Positions 35,222 through 45,300 of a stretch of DNA of 64,000 bases are shown piece by piece. The DNA comes from Aminobacterium mobile DSM 12262 (GTDB lineage Bacteria > Synergistota > Synergistia > Synergistales > Aminobacteriaceae). The translations under genes and the position numbers were made by a program. The notes beneath the pieces are model-generated. The model searched no databases. It saw nothing but the letters and a program-made list of their open reading frames with translations, and was not told the origin of the DNA. How positions within the stretch are numbered: the first letter of the stretch is position 1; every line of letters begins with the position of its first letter. The stretch covers positions 434,001 to 498,000 of the forward strand of contig NZ_JAFZ01000001.1 in NCBI RefSeq assembly GCF_000526395.1, in the 5' to 3' direction.

Positions 35222-36205
35222 TTATTTTTCTTGGAGGAAACAGGCAGTGTAATGCTCATCTCCACGATCTCTAAGCTCGGGAGTTTCTTGAGAACAGCGC
35301 TCCATGACATATGGGCAACGGGTATGGAAGCGGCAGCCTTTTGGAGGATTGGCGGGAGAAGGAATATCTCCTTCCAGGGGAATTCGGATTCCTCGTTGCT
35401 CGGGGTCGGGGAGAGGGATAGATGAAAGAAGGGCTTTTGTATAGGGATGCATGGGATGCCTGAATATCTCTTCTTTTCCCCCTAACTCCACTATAGTGCC
35501 AAGATACATAATAGCAATTCTGTCGGAAATAAATTTCACCACAGAGAGGTCATGGGTAATAAAAAGATATGTGAGGCCGAACTCTTCTTTCAGATCCATA
35601 AGCTCGTTGAGAACCTGGCTCTGTATAGAGACGTCCAAAGCACTTACAGGCTCGTCGCAAACTATAAACTCTGGGGCTAAGGCTAGGGCCCTGGCGATGC
35701 CTATTCTCTGTCTCTGCCCCCCTGAGAACTCGTGGGGATAGCGGAAGCGGTGCTCCGGAAGAAGCCCAGCTTTCACAATAATGTTTGTAATGTAGGTATC
35801 CAGCTCTTTTTTTCCCGTGGCAATGCCGTAAAATTTTACGGCTTCTCCTACTATTTCTTGCACTGTCATACGGGGATTGAGACTCCCATAAGGGTCTTGA
35901 AAGATAATCTGGATATTTTTCCGAATCTCCGCAGGATTTTCCTTCAGAGTTTCCCCCACGTCCCTTCCCTTGAAATAAACAGATCCGGCTGTGGGAGTGA
36001 GAAGATGCATAATAGTCCGGCCTGTTGTAGATTTGCCACATCCGGACTCTCCTACTAATCCAAGAGTTTCCCCTCTTTTTATAGTGAAGGACACGCCATC
36101 CACAGCTTTTACGTAGCCAACGGTTTTTTTGAATATTCCTTTCTTTATAGGAAAATATTTTTTGAGCCCTTCGACCCTGAGAAAGTCCTGATCGTTTTTA
36201 TTCAT
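35222..36205 (-). CDS. Peptide ABC transporter ATPase (DppF/OppF), second operon
   Basis: A 327-residue ATPase. Walker A is GESGCGKST near residue 53, the signature is [15 protein letters not shown] near 160 and Walker B is [20 protein letters not shown] near 181. The C-terminal oligopeptide domain has [18 protein letters not shown]. The start is ATG 36205 (rc), with GTG 36214 as an alternative. It overlaps the end of the upstream DppD-type gene by 8 bases and is the last gene of this four-gene operon. Confidence 0.91.
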   Translation of the reverse strand: MNKNDQDFLRVEGLKKYFPIKKGIFKKTVGYVKAVDGVSFTIKRGETLGLVGESGCGKSTTGRTIMHLLTPTAGSVYFKGRDVGETLKENPAEIRKNIQIIFQDPYGSLNPRMTVQEIVGEAVKFYGIATGKKELDTYITNIIVKAGLLPEHRFRYPHEFSGGQRQRIGIARALALAPEFIVCDEPVSALDVSIQSQVLNELMDLKEEFGLTYLFITHDLSVVKFISDRIAIMYLGTIVELGGKEEIFRHPMHPYTKALLSSIPLPDPEQRGIRIPLEGDIPSPANPPKGCRFHTRCPYVMERCSQETPELRDRGDEHYTACFLQEK

Positions 36206-37193
36206 TTTCCACACCTACCTTCTCGGGGTGATCTTCATAGAGCCAGCATCGAATAGCTCGATTATTGGAAAGAAGATAAAGGGGCGGTTCCTCTGTAGTG
36301 CATCGATCGAAACATTCGGAGCAGCGATTGTGAAATTTACAGCCAGAAGGGAAATTCAACGGGCTTGGAACAACGCCAGGTATAACATCAAGTCGTTTTG
36401 CCTGTGTATTGAGATGAGGGATAGAGTGAAGGAGGCCACGGGTGTAGGGATGCTGAGGTTTTTTAAAAAGAGGGACGACTGGTGCTCTCTCCACAACTTT
36501 CCCTGCATACATAACAACTACATTCTGCGCCATTTGGGCTATGACACCGAGGTCATGTGTAATAAAAATAATAGCCGAATTCATTTTTTTCTTGAGTTCG
36601 TTCATGAGATCAAGAATTTGAGCTTGAACGGTTACGTCAAGAGCTGTAGTTGGTTCGTCGGCAATGAGAAGGGATGGGTTGCATGCTAGCGCCATGGCTA
36701 TCATGGCCCTCTGTCGCATTCCTCCAGAAAGCTGATGAGGATACTCTGTCATTCTTTGACGAGCGGATGGAATACTTACCAACTCCAAAAGTTCCACTGC
36801 TTTTTCGAAAGCCGCCTTATTATCCATGTTTTGGTGAAGCCGAAGAGGTTCCATAATCTGCTCACCAATAGTAAAGACAGGATTGAGACTCGTCATAGGC
36901 TCTTGGAAAATCATGGAGATGTCATTCCCTCGAATTTTTTGCATCTCTTCTTCCGATAATGTAGTGAGATCTTTCCCGTCAAAAATGATCCTGCCTCCAG
37001 CTATTCGACCAGCTGGGCGTGGCAAAAGCCCCATAATAGAGAGGGATGTAACTGATTTTCCACATCCGGATTCTCCCACTATTCCTAGAGTCTCGCCAGA
37101 TTCTACTGAAAAGGAGACGCCATCGACTGCCTTCACTGTTCCAGCATCTGTATCGAAATATGTTTTAAGGTTTTTGACTTCTAGCAATGCCAT
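36198..37193 (-). CDS. Peptide ABC transporter ATPase (DppD/OppD), second operon
   Basis: A 331-residue ATPase with Walker [10 protein letters not shown] near residue 37, signature LSGGMRQRAMIAMAL near 153, Walker B LLIADEPTTALDVTVQAQIL near 174 and the C-terminal Cys pattern GCKFHNRCSECFDRC. It is located nine bases downstream of the permease gene and overlaps the next ATPase gene. The DppD and DppF types here are more distant from the first operon's than a recent duplication would give, by eye. Confidence 0.91.
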   Translation of the reverse strand: MALLEVKNLKTYFDTDAGTVKAVDGVSFSVESGETLGIVGESGCGKSVTSLSIMGLLPRPAGRIAGGRIIFDGKDLTTLSEEEMQKIRGNDISMIFQEPMTSLNPVFTIGEQIMEPLRLHQNMDNKAAFEKAVELLELVSIPSARQRMTEYPHQLSGGMRQRAMIAMALACNPSLLIADEPTTALDVTVQAQILDLMNELKKKMNSAIIFITHDLGVIAQMAQNVVVMYAGKVVERAPVVPLFKKPQHPYTRGLLHSIPHLNTQAKRLDVIPGVVPSPLNFPSGCKFHNRCSECFDRCTTEEPPLYLLSNNRAIRCWLYEDHPEKVGVENE

Positions 37194-37202
37194 GTTTTTC
37201 CC

Positions 37203-38084
37203 CTACCTTTTCAACCGTACATCAAGAGCGTCGCGAAGACCATCACCTACGAAGTTAAAAGCGAGAACGGTGTACATAATCGCTAATCCGGGGAATATTG
37301 CCCACCACCATTGCCCAGTGGTCAAATATCGCTGGCCTTCAGATATCATAAGTCCCCAGCTTGGCGTAGGTGGTTGTGCGCCAAAGCCGAGGAAGGCCAA
37401 ACCGGCTTCGGTAGTAATAACTCCGCCCATCCCCAATGTGGCCTGTACGATGATAGGAGCGATGGCATTGGGAAGAATGTGACGAAAAATGATTCTTGAA
37501 GTAGGCAATCCAAGGGCTTTTGTCGCCTCAACATATTCTCTTTCTCGAAGAGAAATAAACTGAGCTCTGGCTACACGGGCAATAGGAACCCATGAAACTA
37601 TACCAATAGAGATAAAGATGACGATCATCCCAGGATTTTTAAAAACAGCTACGACGGCAAGAACGAAGAGGAAGAAGGGGAAAGCGAAGACGACGTTAAT
37701 AAGCCATGAAATGATGTCATCTATATACCCGCCAAAATATCCTGCCAAGGCACCAAGAGTAACGCCTAAAAGGAGGGACACGATGGTAGCAAAAATTCCA
37801 ATCTGCAACGATATTCTGGCCCCATAAATAATTCGGCTTAAAATGTCCCGCCCGTAAAGATCTGTGCCCATCCAGTGTTCTGCAGAAGGAGAGGCAAGTT
37901 TTGCTTTGATCCCTTCTGTCCAGACGAGCTGTTTAATAGGGTCATGAGGAGCTATGAGAGGCGCAAAAATAGCTACAATAAGCAAGCTGATAACCATAAA
38001 AAGGCCTATCATAGCCAACTTGTTGCGACGGAAACGAATCCAAGCCTCGTACCATAGGTTACCAGTAGTGATTTTTTCTGCCAT
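37203..38084 (-). CDS. Peptide ABC transporter permease (DppC), second operon
   Basis: A 293-residue permease. It has the DppC pattern: WIRFRRNKLAMIGLF, the ATPase-proximal AEHWMGTDLYGRDILSRIIYGARISL block and the EAA loop REYVEATKALGLPTSRIIFRHILPN near residue 195. The frame is open to 38201, but that part is Ser-rich and lies over the end of the neighbouring gene; AGGAGAAAG favours ATG 38084. About six spans are visible. It lies 19 bases after the DppB-type gene. Confidence 0.9.
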   Translation of the reverse strand: MAEKITTGNLWYEAWIRFRRNKLAMIGLFMVISLLIVAIFAPLIAPHDPIKQLVWTEGIKAKLASPSAEHWMGTDLYGRDILSRIIYGARISLQIGIFATIVSLLLGVTLGALAGYFGGYIDDIISWLINVVFAFPFFLFVLAVVAVFKNPGMIVIFISIGIVSWVPIARVARAQFISLREREYVEATKALGLPTSRIIFRHILPNAIAPIIVQATLGMGGVITTEAGLAFLGFGAQPPTPSWGLMISEGQRYLTTGQWWWAIFPGLAIMYTVLAFNFVGDGLRDALDVRLKR

Positions 38085-38103
38085 AACTCTTTCTCCTGTC
38101 AGT

Positions 38104-39030
38104 TTAGTCGTAACGGATTCGTGGATCGAAGAAACCGTATGAAATGTCGACGATGAGGTTGGCGATGAGGAAGATGATCGCCATGAAGATAACGGTTCCA
38201 CGAATCATGGGGAAATCCCTTGCTATAAGGGCATCTACAGAAAGTCGTCCAATGCCTGGCCATGCGAAGATTGTTTCTGTCAGAACAGCGCCAGAGAGAA
38301 GAGATGCTATTTGAGTTCCAATAATAGTGATGATAGGGATCATGGCATTTTTGAGGGCGTGTTTCATAATGACTATGTTTCTGCCTAACCCCTTAGCGCG
38401 GGCAGTTCGGATATAATCTTGACTGAGGACTTCAAGCATACAGGATCGGGTAAGCCTGGCTGTTAATGCGGCAGGCCGGATGCCTAATGTGATCATGGGA
38501 AGTATGAGATATTTTAAAGAGCCATCTCCATATCCCGCTCCAGGGATCCATCCAAGAGTATATGCAAAAACAAATAATAACAGGAGACCAATCCAGAATA
38601 CTGGCGCGCTGACTCCTGCTATGGCAACAAACATAGCCGAGTAATCAAAAACAGAATATTGTTTTACTGCTGAGACAATACCGGCTAAAATGCCGATAGT
38701 AGTTCCTACAATAAGAGCTCCGACAGCTAATTTAGCAGTGGCCCCAAGGCGATTTACAATAGCATCGAACACTTTTTCGTTTGTTCGATAGGATGTTCCA
38801 AGGTCTCCTTTGCATACTTGAGAAATAAAGCGGACATACTGGACGTGGAGCGGGAGATCAAGGCCTAAATCCGCTCGTATTTTTGCAAGGGTTTCTGGAT
38901 CGCCACGTTGCCCCATCATAATCATGGCGGGGTCTCCGGGTACTACATTAATGAGGAGAAAAACAGCAGTTATAACGCCCCACACAACAGGAATAGTGTA
39001 GAGAATTTTCCTCGTGATGTAAGAAAACAC
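38104..39030 (-). CDS. Peptide ABC transporter permease (DppB), second operon
   Basis: A 308-residue permease with FSYITRKILYTIPVVWGVITAVFL at the start, the GDPAMIMMGQRG block, and the EAA loop QDYIRTARAKGLGRNIVIMKHALKNAMIP near residue 200. GTG 39030 is preferred because GAAAGGG is spaced nine bases from it; an ATG at 39039 abuts that site. It is the first gene of the leftward operon. No solute-binding-protein gene precedes it: the 240 bases up to gyrB hold only a terminator and AT-rich sequence. The operon must use a binding protein coded elsewhere. Confidence 0.9.
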   Translation of the reverse strand: MFSYITRKILYTIPVVWGVITAVFLLINVVPGDPAMIMMGQRGDPETLAKIRADLGLDLPLHVQYVRFISQVCKGDLGTSYRTNEKVFDAIVNRLGATAKLAVGALIVGTTIGILAGIVSAVKQYSVFDYSAMFVAIAGVSAPVFWIGLLLLFVFAYTLGWIPGAGYGDGSLKYLILPMITLGIRPAALTARLTRSCMLEVLSQDYIRTARAKGLGRNIVIMKHALKNAMIPIITIIGTQIASLLSGAVLTETIFAWPGIGRLSVDALIARDFPMIRGTVIFMAIIFLIANLIVDISYGFFDPRIRYD

Positions 39031-39234
39031 GATGATCATCCCTTTCTGTCGTTAAAAGTGTTTTGAAGAATAACAAATGAAGATTAAGTCAAGAATACAC
39101 CCCCCAAAATGTAAGACTTGGGAAAATGATACACTATAAACTCTTTCAGAGAAAGAAGAGGTTGTTTTTACGGATAAAAAATATAGAGAATATGGAAGTT
39201 TAATTTTTATAGAGTTACACAGAAGAGAATAAAG

Positions 39235-39260
39235 AACCCCCCTCAAAAAAGAGGGGGGTT
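39235..39260 (-). terminator. Terminator of gyrB
   Basis: AACCCCCCTC at 39235-39244 pairs with GAGGGGGGTT at 39251-39260 around six A. On the minus strand it lies 20 bases after the gyrB stop and is followed by CTTTATTCTC. The rest of the spacer to 39030 shows no gene. Confidence 0.8.
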
Positions 39261-39279
39261 GATGTTTTTTACAGATTTT

Positions 39280-41184
39280 TTAAACGTCGAGATTTCGAAC
39301 TTCGTGGGCATTGGCAACAATAAAATCTCGCCGCGGTTCCACCTTATCACCCATAAGAATGCTGAAGTATTCATCGGCTGCCATGGCATCTTCAACCTCG
39401 ATGCGTTTGAGAACTCGATTTTGAGGGTCCATTGTGGTCTCCCATAGCTGTTCAGGATTCATTTCGCCCAAGCCCTTATAACGCTGTACGCCAACTCTTT
39501 TGGGGTCTGAGGAAGAATCCACAGTTTGACGCAGCTCTTTATCGCTAAAACAGTAGGTAACTTTTTTCCCCTGCTGAACGCGATAAAGGGGGGGCTGAGC
39601 CAAGTAGAGATGGCCTTTTTCTATAAGGTCTGGCATATAGCGGAAAAAGAAGGTGAGAAGCAATGTGCTTATATGGGCTCCGTCTACGTCAGCATCTGTC
39701 ATGATAATAACCTTGTTGTATCGTAACTTTTCATAGTCAAAGTCATCACCAATGCCACAGCCTAATGCCTGTATGATAGTTCGGATCTCGTTGTTACTCA
39801 AAACTTTGTCAAAACGAGCTTTCTCCACGTTGAGTATTTTTCCACGCAATGGAAGAATGGCCTGGAAACTTCTGTCGCGTCCCTGTTTGGCACTGCCGCC
39901 TGCTGACTCTCCTTCGACGATGTAGACTTCACTGATGTGAGGATCTTTGCTGGAACAGTCTGCGAGCTTGCCAGGAAGGTTCATGCCTGTCATAGCCGTT
40001 TTACGTACAAGCTCTCGGGCTTTCTTTGCTGCGGCCCGGGCTTGCCGAGCCTTCAGAGCCTTTTCTACAACAGGTTTAAGTACGTCCTCATGTTCTTCCA
40101 TATATGTAAGAAGACCGTCGTAGACAATGGAATCAGTGATTCCTTTTATTTCACTATTCCCTAACTTTGTTTTAGTCTGCCCTTCAAATTGAGGGTCCGA
40201 CATTTTTACTGAGATAACGCAAGTCAATCCTTCTTTTAAGTCTTCACCAGAAAGGTTTTCATCTTTTTCACGAAGCATTTTGGTCCTTCTTGCTACTTCA
40301 TTAATGGCTCTGGTAAGAGCTGCTCTAAATCCAGAGACATGAGTTCCACCCTCAATAGTATGAATCATATTTGTGAAGGCATAGATTCTTTCCAAGTACC
40401 CATCATTATACTGAATACCTACTTCTACAGAGGCTCCATCTTTCTCCCCCTGGATAACAACAGGTTCTGGATGAAGAGGAGTTTTTCCCTTGTTAAGATA
40501 TTCGATGAAGGTTTTGATGCCGCCTTCGTAGTGGAAGTCTATGGTTTTACCGGAACGGCGATCTTCAAGGGTTATGCGCAAACCGGGGTTCAAGAAAGCC
40601 ATTTCCCGAAGACGTCCTGCTAGTACCTCACTGGAAAATCGTACTTCATCGAAAATAGTTGGATCAGGGTGAAAACATACCAGAGTCCCTCTTTTTGTAG
40701 TGGGGGTCCCTTCTGACAAATCTGTAACTGGTATCCCTTTCTCAAAGCGTTGCTTCCGTGCTACGTCATTTCGATATATGGTAATTTCAAGCCACTGAGA
40801 CAGTGCGTTGACGACAGAAACGCCAACGCCATGAAGTCCTCCCGAAACTTTATACGCCTGGTTATCAAATTTCCCTCCAGCGTGAAGTACAGTAAGAACA
40901 ACTTCCGATGCTGGACGACCGCTAGATGGGTGAGGATCTGTAGGTATTCCCCGTCCATTATCTTCAACCGAGACACTCTCATCCTCATAGATAATGACAG
41001 AGATCTTGTCGCAGTAACCGGCAATAGCTTCGTCTATGGAGTTGTCAACGACCTCGTACACGAGATGATGGAGGCCCCGAGGCCCCGTATCTCCAATGTA
41101 CATGCCAGGGCGCTTGCGAACGGCTTGAAGGCCTTCCAGAACTTGTATGTCTTTGGCCGTGTACTGTTTGGCCGGTGTTGTCAT
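39280..41184 (-). CDS. gyrB: DNA gyrase subunit B
   Basis: A 634-residue ATPase subunit of DNA gyrase, which introduces negative supercoils. GHKL ATPase motifs include [10 protein letters not shown] near residue 44, [11 protein letters not shown] near 73 and [16 protein letters not shown] near 115. The TOPRIM part shows [16 protein letters not shown] near 420 and DADVDGAHI near 495, followed by the terminal GyrB block ending near VEPRRDFI. Length and the absence of a ParE-type ending support GyrB. The start overlaps the RemB-like stop by four bases. gyrA, recF and dnaA are not adjacent here. Confidence 0.95.
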   Translation of the reverse strand: MTTPAKQYTAKDIQVLEGLQAVRKRPGMYIGDTGPRGLHHLVYEVVDNSIDEAIAGYCDKISVIIYEDESVSVEDNGRGIPTDPHPSSGRPASEVVLTVLHAGGKFDNQAYKVSGGLHGVGVSVVNALSQWLEITIYRNDVARKQRFEKGIPVTDLSEGTPTTKRGTLVCFHPDPTIFDEVRFSSEVLAGRLREMAFLNPGLRITLEDRRSGKTIDFHYEGGIKTFIEYLNKGKTPLHPEPVVIQGEKDGASVEVGIQYNDGYLERIYAFTNMIHTIEGGTHVSGFRAALTRAINEVARRTKMLREKDENLSGEDLKEGLTCVISVKMSDPQFEGQTKTKLGNSEIKGITDSIVYDGLLTYMEEHEDVLKPVVEKALKARQARAAAKKARELVRKTAMTGMNLPGKLADCSSKDPHISEVYIVEGESAGGSAKQGRDRSFQAILPLRGKILNVEKARFDKVLSNNEIRTIIQALGCGIGDDFDYEKLRYNKVIIMTDADVDGAHISTLLLTFFFRYMPDLIEKGHLYLAQPPLYRVQQGKKVTYCFSDKELRQTVDSSSDPKRVGVQRYKGLGEMNPEQLWETTMDPQNRVLKRIEVEDAMAADEYFSILMGDKVEPRRDFIVANAHEVRNLDV

Positions 41185-41402
41185 ATATGATCTCCTCCTT
41201 GGTACTTTTGCTTGAATTCCTGAGCACGACGTCTTGATTCTTTCGTGAAAGCGCGGTATCTTTTTGACAGAGTTTCAGGTTTAAAACCAGTAGCGGCAAC
41301 TGATCCGTCTTTCAGATAGAGAGCTGTTTCGTCCCCATGGCGTATTATGGCGACTATTTTTCCTGCCGAAATGATACCTTGTCCTTCGAGGGGAATAAAC
41401 AT
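41181..41402 (-). CDS. RemB-like (DUF370-type) small regulatory protein
   Basis: A 73-residue protein starting [20 protein letters not shown], which resembles the RemA/RemB (DUF370) family. Bacillus RemB (YaaB) lies directly before gyrB, and the same neighbour is seen here: the stop overlaps the gyrB ATG by four bases. The frame is open 11 codons further up, but AAAGGATG precedes ATG 41402. Family members bind DNA and control biofilm and osmoprotection genes in Bacillus. The identification is from the first 30 residues plus synteny, so it is probable rather than certain. Confidence 0.72.
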   Translation of the reverse strand: MFIPLEGQGIISAGKIVAIIRHGDETALYLKDGSVAATGFKPETLSKRYRAFTKESRRRAQEFKQKYQGGDHI

Positions 41403-41442
41403 GCTCTTACATCCTTTCTTTTCCTGTGGCTGCAACCTAAAT

Positions 41443-41451
41443 ATTATACCA
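41443..41451 (-). promoter_or_regulatory. Extended -10 promoter for remB-gyrB
   Basis: On the minus strand TGG-TATAAT (rc of 41443-41451) forms an extended -10 element about 40 bases before the RemB-like start codon. No clear -35 box is visible at 17 bases, which fits an extended -10 promoter. Confidence 0.55.
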
Positions 41452-41499
41452 AATATGATAGAGTCTTGCTTTTGATAAGTTTTAAGGAGGAGCTCTTAA

Positions 41500-42393
41500 T
41501 TGAAATTCTTTTCTTTGTTAAAAAAAACTCTTTTTCATCTCGGTTCTGCTCTTCGCTCAGAGTGGCAGACTTTTGCTGCTGTTATTGTGGGCAATGTTCT
41601 CATGGCCCTTGCAGTGGTTATTTTTATTATGCCTAATCGATTCCCTGACCTGGGAGTTTCAGGGCTTGCAGTACTCTCTAATTATGTATGGGGTATCTCA
41701 CCATCCTGGGTTATTCTTATAGGCAATGCCATATTGATGCTCTGGGCCTGGCGAGAGCTCTCGCCTCGATTTGTAATTTGGACGTTGTTTTCAATTATTC
41801 TTTTTTCTTTCTTAATCAAAGTCTTTGAGTTTATTCCATTCCTTAATCTCAATGATAAATTTATGGCGGCAGTTGTTAGCGGAGTCATAAAGGGATTTGG
41901 GGCGGGCCTAATTCTTAGAATGGGGGCATCTACAGGAGGGCTCGACATACCTGGTATGGCCCTTCGTAAACGTTATGGCATAGAGATGGGGCAATTTTCC
42001 ATATCGTGTAATTCTGTGATACTGCTTCTTTCCGCCTTTGTTGTGGGAATTCAGTCTACTATTTATGGCGTCGTTGCTCTCTATATATATGGGATCGTTC
42101 TCGACAATACAACCCGTTCCTTTGACAGGCGGAAGCAAGTGTTTGTTATTACGAATCATCCCCATGAAGTGTCAGGGTTTATTACGGGAAGCCTCCATCG
42201 GGGAGTAACTCTTCTTCATGGAGAGGGAGGGTTTTCTGGGAAGGAACGAATTGTCCTCTTGGCCCTTTTAGAGCCTCGACAAGTTGTGGCTCTAAAACGT
42301 TTCCTCGCAGAGAACGATCCCCATGCTTTTATGTCTATTAACGAGGCCTCCGAAGTAGTTGGGAAAGGATTCAAGAGCTGGAAGTCTCTATAG
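41500..42393 (+). CDS. YitT-family membrane protein (DUF161 + DUF2179)
   Basis: A 297-residue inner-membrane protein. Residues 25-210 have five to six hydrophobic spans with the YitT marks FIMPNRFPDLGVSGLAVL and GAGLILRMGASTGGLDIPG. Residues 215-290 are the soluble DUF2179 domain (QVFVITNHPHEVSGFI, HRGVTLLHGEGGFSG). The start is TTG 41500 with AAGGAGGA at 41483-41490, since no ATG lies near. The function of this family is not established. It is divergent from remB-gyrB, and its 3' end overlaps the convergent AddA gene end by six bases. Confidence 0.87.
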   Translation: MKFFSLLKKTLFHLGSALRSEWQTFAAVIVGNVLMALAVVIFIMPNRFPDLGVSGLAVLSNYVWGISPSWVILIGNAILMLWAWRELSPRFVIWTLFSIILFSFLIKVFEFIPFLNLNDKFMAAVVSGVIKGFGAGLILRMGASTGGLDIPGMALRKRYGIEMGQFSISCNSVILLLSAFVVGIQSTIYGVVALYIYGIVLDNTTRSFDRRKQVFVITNHPHEVSGFITGSLHRGVTLLHGEGGFSGKERIVLLALLEPRQVVALKRFLAENDPHAFMSINEASEVVGKGFKSWKSL

Positions 42394-45300
42394 GCTGTAG
42401 CAACTGTATCTGGACGGCCATGAACATTCATGCTTGAAAGGGCATGGAGTGCAACGTCCAGGGAGAGGGGAAAAAGGCCCCGCTATCCCTCCTTTTGCCA
42501 TGGTTTTGATAGCCTCCTCAAGTCCCTCCCATCCTTGAGGGTCGGGAGTATCCACTTTTTCTTCCTGTCCCTCTCGAAGATGCCATAAAGCAAGAGATAT
42601 TCGAGAGGGCGCGAAGATCTTTTGAGCCGCGAGACCGTAAAAAAGAATTTGGTCGTTATAAAGATTTTTTGGCACTTTCGAAATAGTTGTAATTTTATAA
42701 TCCCTTATGAAGAGGCAATCTCCTTCCTTCCAAAGAAGATCGATAGCTCCTCCCATTTGTGGCCCTTGTGGAATATGGAGTTGGAATGGGACCTCTTTCA
42801 GGACGGCGTCAGCATGTTTTTGAATTCTCTCTACAGTTGGGCTCTTTTGGAAAGTAGAAAGCCATGTATAGAGCTGATGAGGAATGCCTCTATGAAACCA
42901 GATGGGTCTAAGGTCCGGAGGTAGCTTTTCTCCGAATATCTGCCAGTTATTTTCGTTTGGGAAAAAAACTTCTATTGGTTCTTCTACAAAATTCCATTGC
43001 GAGAGAAGATAGTGAGCCAAGCTGCCAAGATCTGTTCCTCCTTCATCTCTTTCATCGCTGGGCTGTTCCCATACGAGCTCTTGCCCTTGCCTATGTTTTA
43101 AACGGAAAGCGTAGGGGCAATATCTATAAAGAGCAAAAGATGTTGCGCTTACTCTGCTAAGAAATAGACAGTTTTGCTCGGGGCATGGAACGGCTATGGG
43201 AGCATTCTCTTGTTCTTTCTCTTTGCCTTCATTAAAAGGTGAGGAGAGTGTCGGAAGGTCTTCTTTCTGTATAAAAGCAGCGATATCCCCCTCTTTTTTA
43301 CAAAGCATTTCCAGCCAAGATCCTTCTTTAGGGGTAAGCCCTTCTTTTTTGAATGGAAGAGCCCCGCAGAGGATAAGACTATCCCGGGCACGGGTACAGG
43401 CCACATAAAAGAGGCGTTGCCACTCTTCATATTCGTCTCGAGCTTCTAATAATTTGGCTAAAGACCAGGTAAGAGGACTTTTATCGTTTTCATTTCCCGG
43501 AATACGACTTAAAGCAATACCGAGTTTCTTAGAGGGGGTGAGGCTACTTTTTTCTCCACTATTGCTTGTTCGTTCCATTCCCATTAAAGCCAAAACAGGA
43601 AACTCCAATCCCTTGGATCCATGTACGGTCAAAACGCGAATAACGTCCTCTTTTTCTCCGGCAGAATCTGCTTCTTCTACTTTTTCCTGTCGTCGTACCG
43701 CTTCTCTCAGGTATGCGGCACATCCAGGAAGGCTTGTTCCTATAGATGACTCGAACTCTCGTGCGATGTCTACTGCTTTCCTCAAGTTGGCTGCTACTCT
43801 GCGTCTTTTCCATGCAGGAAAGACCAGAAGGGTTGCCCCTCTTTCTAGAAAAGAAGCGAGAACGGCTGATGGACCGAGGAGATGGGCTGTGAGTCTCCAA
43901 TCTTTTATCATGAGGGCAAGTTCTGGGTATTCTTGACAGAAAGCTTGAACTCGATAGCCGGCAGGATGTTGAGAAGCCAAGTTTCGAACATCCTCCAGGG
44001 AAAGGCCAGAAAAGGGGGAAGATAAAAATCCCATGAGATCTGCTTCACTCTCAGGATTATCTAGAAAATTCAGCAAAGCTATGAGGTCTTGAATTTCGCT
44101 TCTAGAAAAGTAGCTGGTACTGCCTTCCAAATATATAGGAATATGAAATTCCTCAAAGAATACTTTCTCTAATAGAGGGAACCATATGGAGCGAGAAGGT
44201 ACAAGAATTGCCATATCGCTCCATTGTACAGGACGTTGTATTTGTTCTTTCTTGTCCCAGATTGTCTTTTTTTTGTGATGATAGGAGAAAAGTGTATGAG
44301 CAAGCCTTCGCGTTTGGCGGAGTCGTACATCATCGATGGATTCTTGTTTCTCTCCCGCTTCTATAAATAACAGAAGGGGATCAACGGTACATTGTTGCCG
44401 TTCTTCATGGAACTCAAGGTGTCGGGGCACCTTTAAGGGGTCGTAAGGAAGGGGAAGCTCTTCTCCTAACCCTTTCTCCCAAAGGAGGGCGAAAAGACTG
44501 TTTACTCCCTGAACAAGGTTTTCTCGGCTTCTAAAACTGGTATCTAAAACTATATAACGCCCTTCTCCGCTTTGAGCTCGACGAATATAGGAGCCGAAGA
44601 GGGTAAGATCTGCATGGCGGAAGCGGTAAATAGATTGTTTAAGGTCTCCTACAATAAAAAGGCGTTGGTTTTCCTGGCAAACTTCCTGAATGAGCTGGTC
44701 TTGAAGGGGATTTGTGTCTTGAAATTCGTCGACTAGAATTTCCTTAAATCGAGAAGCATAGTGGGGACTATTTCCCAAGGCTTCTATTGCATAACGAATC
44801 ATATCATCAAAGGAGAGTCGGTTTTTCCTGTGCCGAAAAACGTCCCATCCTTTCCAGAAAAGAGCGGATATTTGCATAATATATCGCCTGTAAACGTGTT
44901 CGTTTTCTCCTATTCCTTTTCCTTTGCTATAAGCCTCAAGCCAAGGTTCATCTTTTTTCAGACGATCTCTGTAGCTTCGCACTGGTTCTCCTAAATGTTC
45001 CGCAATTTCATCACTTAGTTTGCCAGAAGCTCCCTTAAGGCAGAGAATTAATGATTCTATGAATGTGGGCAGGTTTTCATCTAAGGGACAGGTATTCCAA
45101 TCTCTCTCGAGAGATTCTATTCGTTGGCTCAGGGTTTTACTTGACTTTCCTAGTTCCGTTAAAGAATAGAAAAGCCCTTCTTGCGGCTTAAGGAATTTAT
45201 TCCATTCATCCCTCCATCGCTGAAAGATAACAGGTTTAAGGGATTGAAGTAGGGATGCGTCTCGATCTGCGAGTTCATTGCCCCAAGTCCATATATCTTC

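Noticed and set aside
36883-37482. 199-codon plus-strand ORF over the second Dpp operon
   Set aside because: Antisense to DppD and DppC genes with clear motifs; spans their junction.
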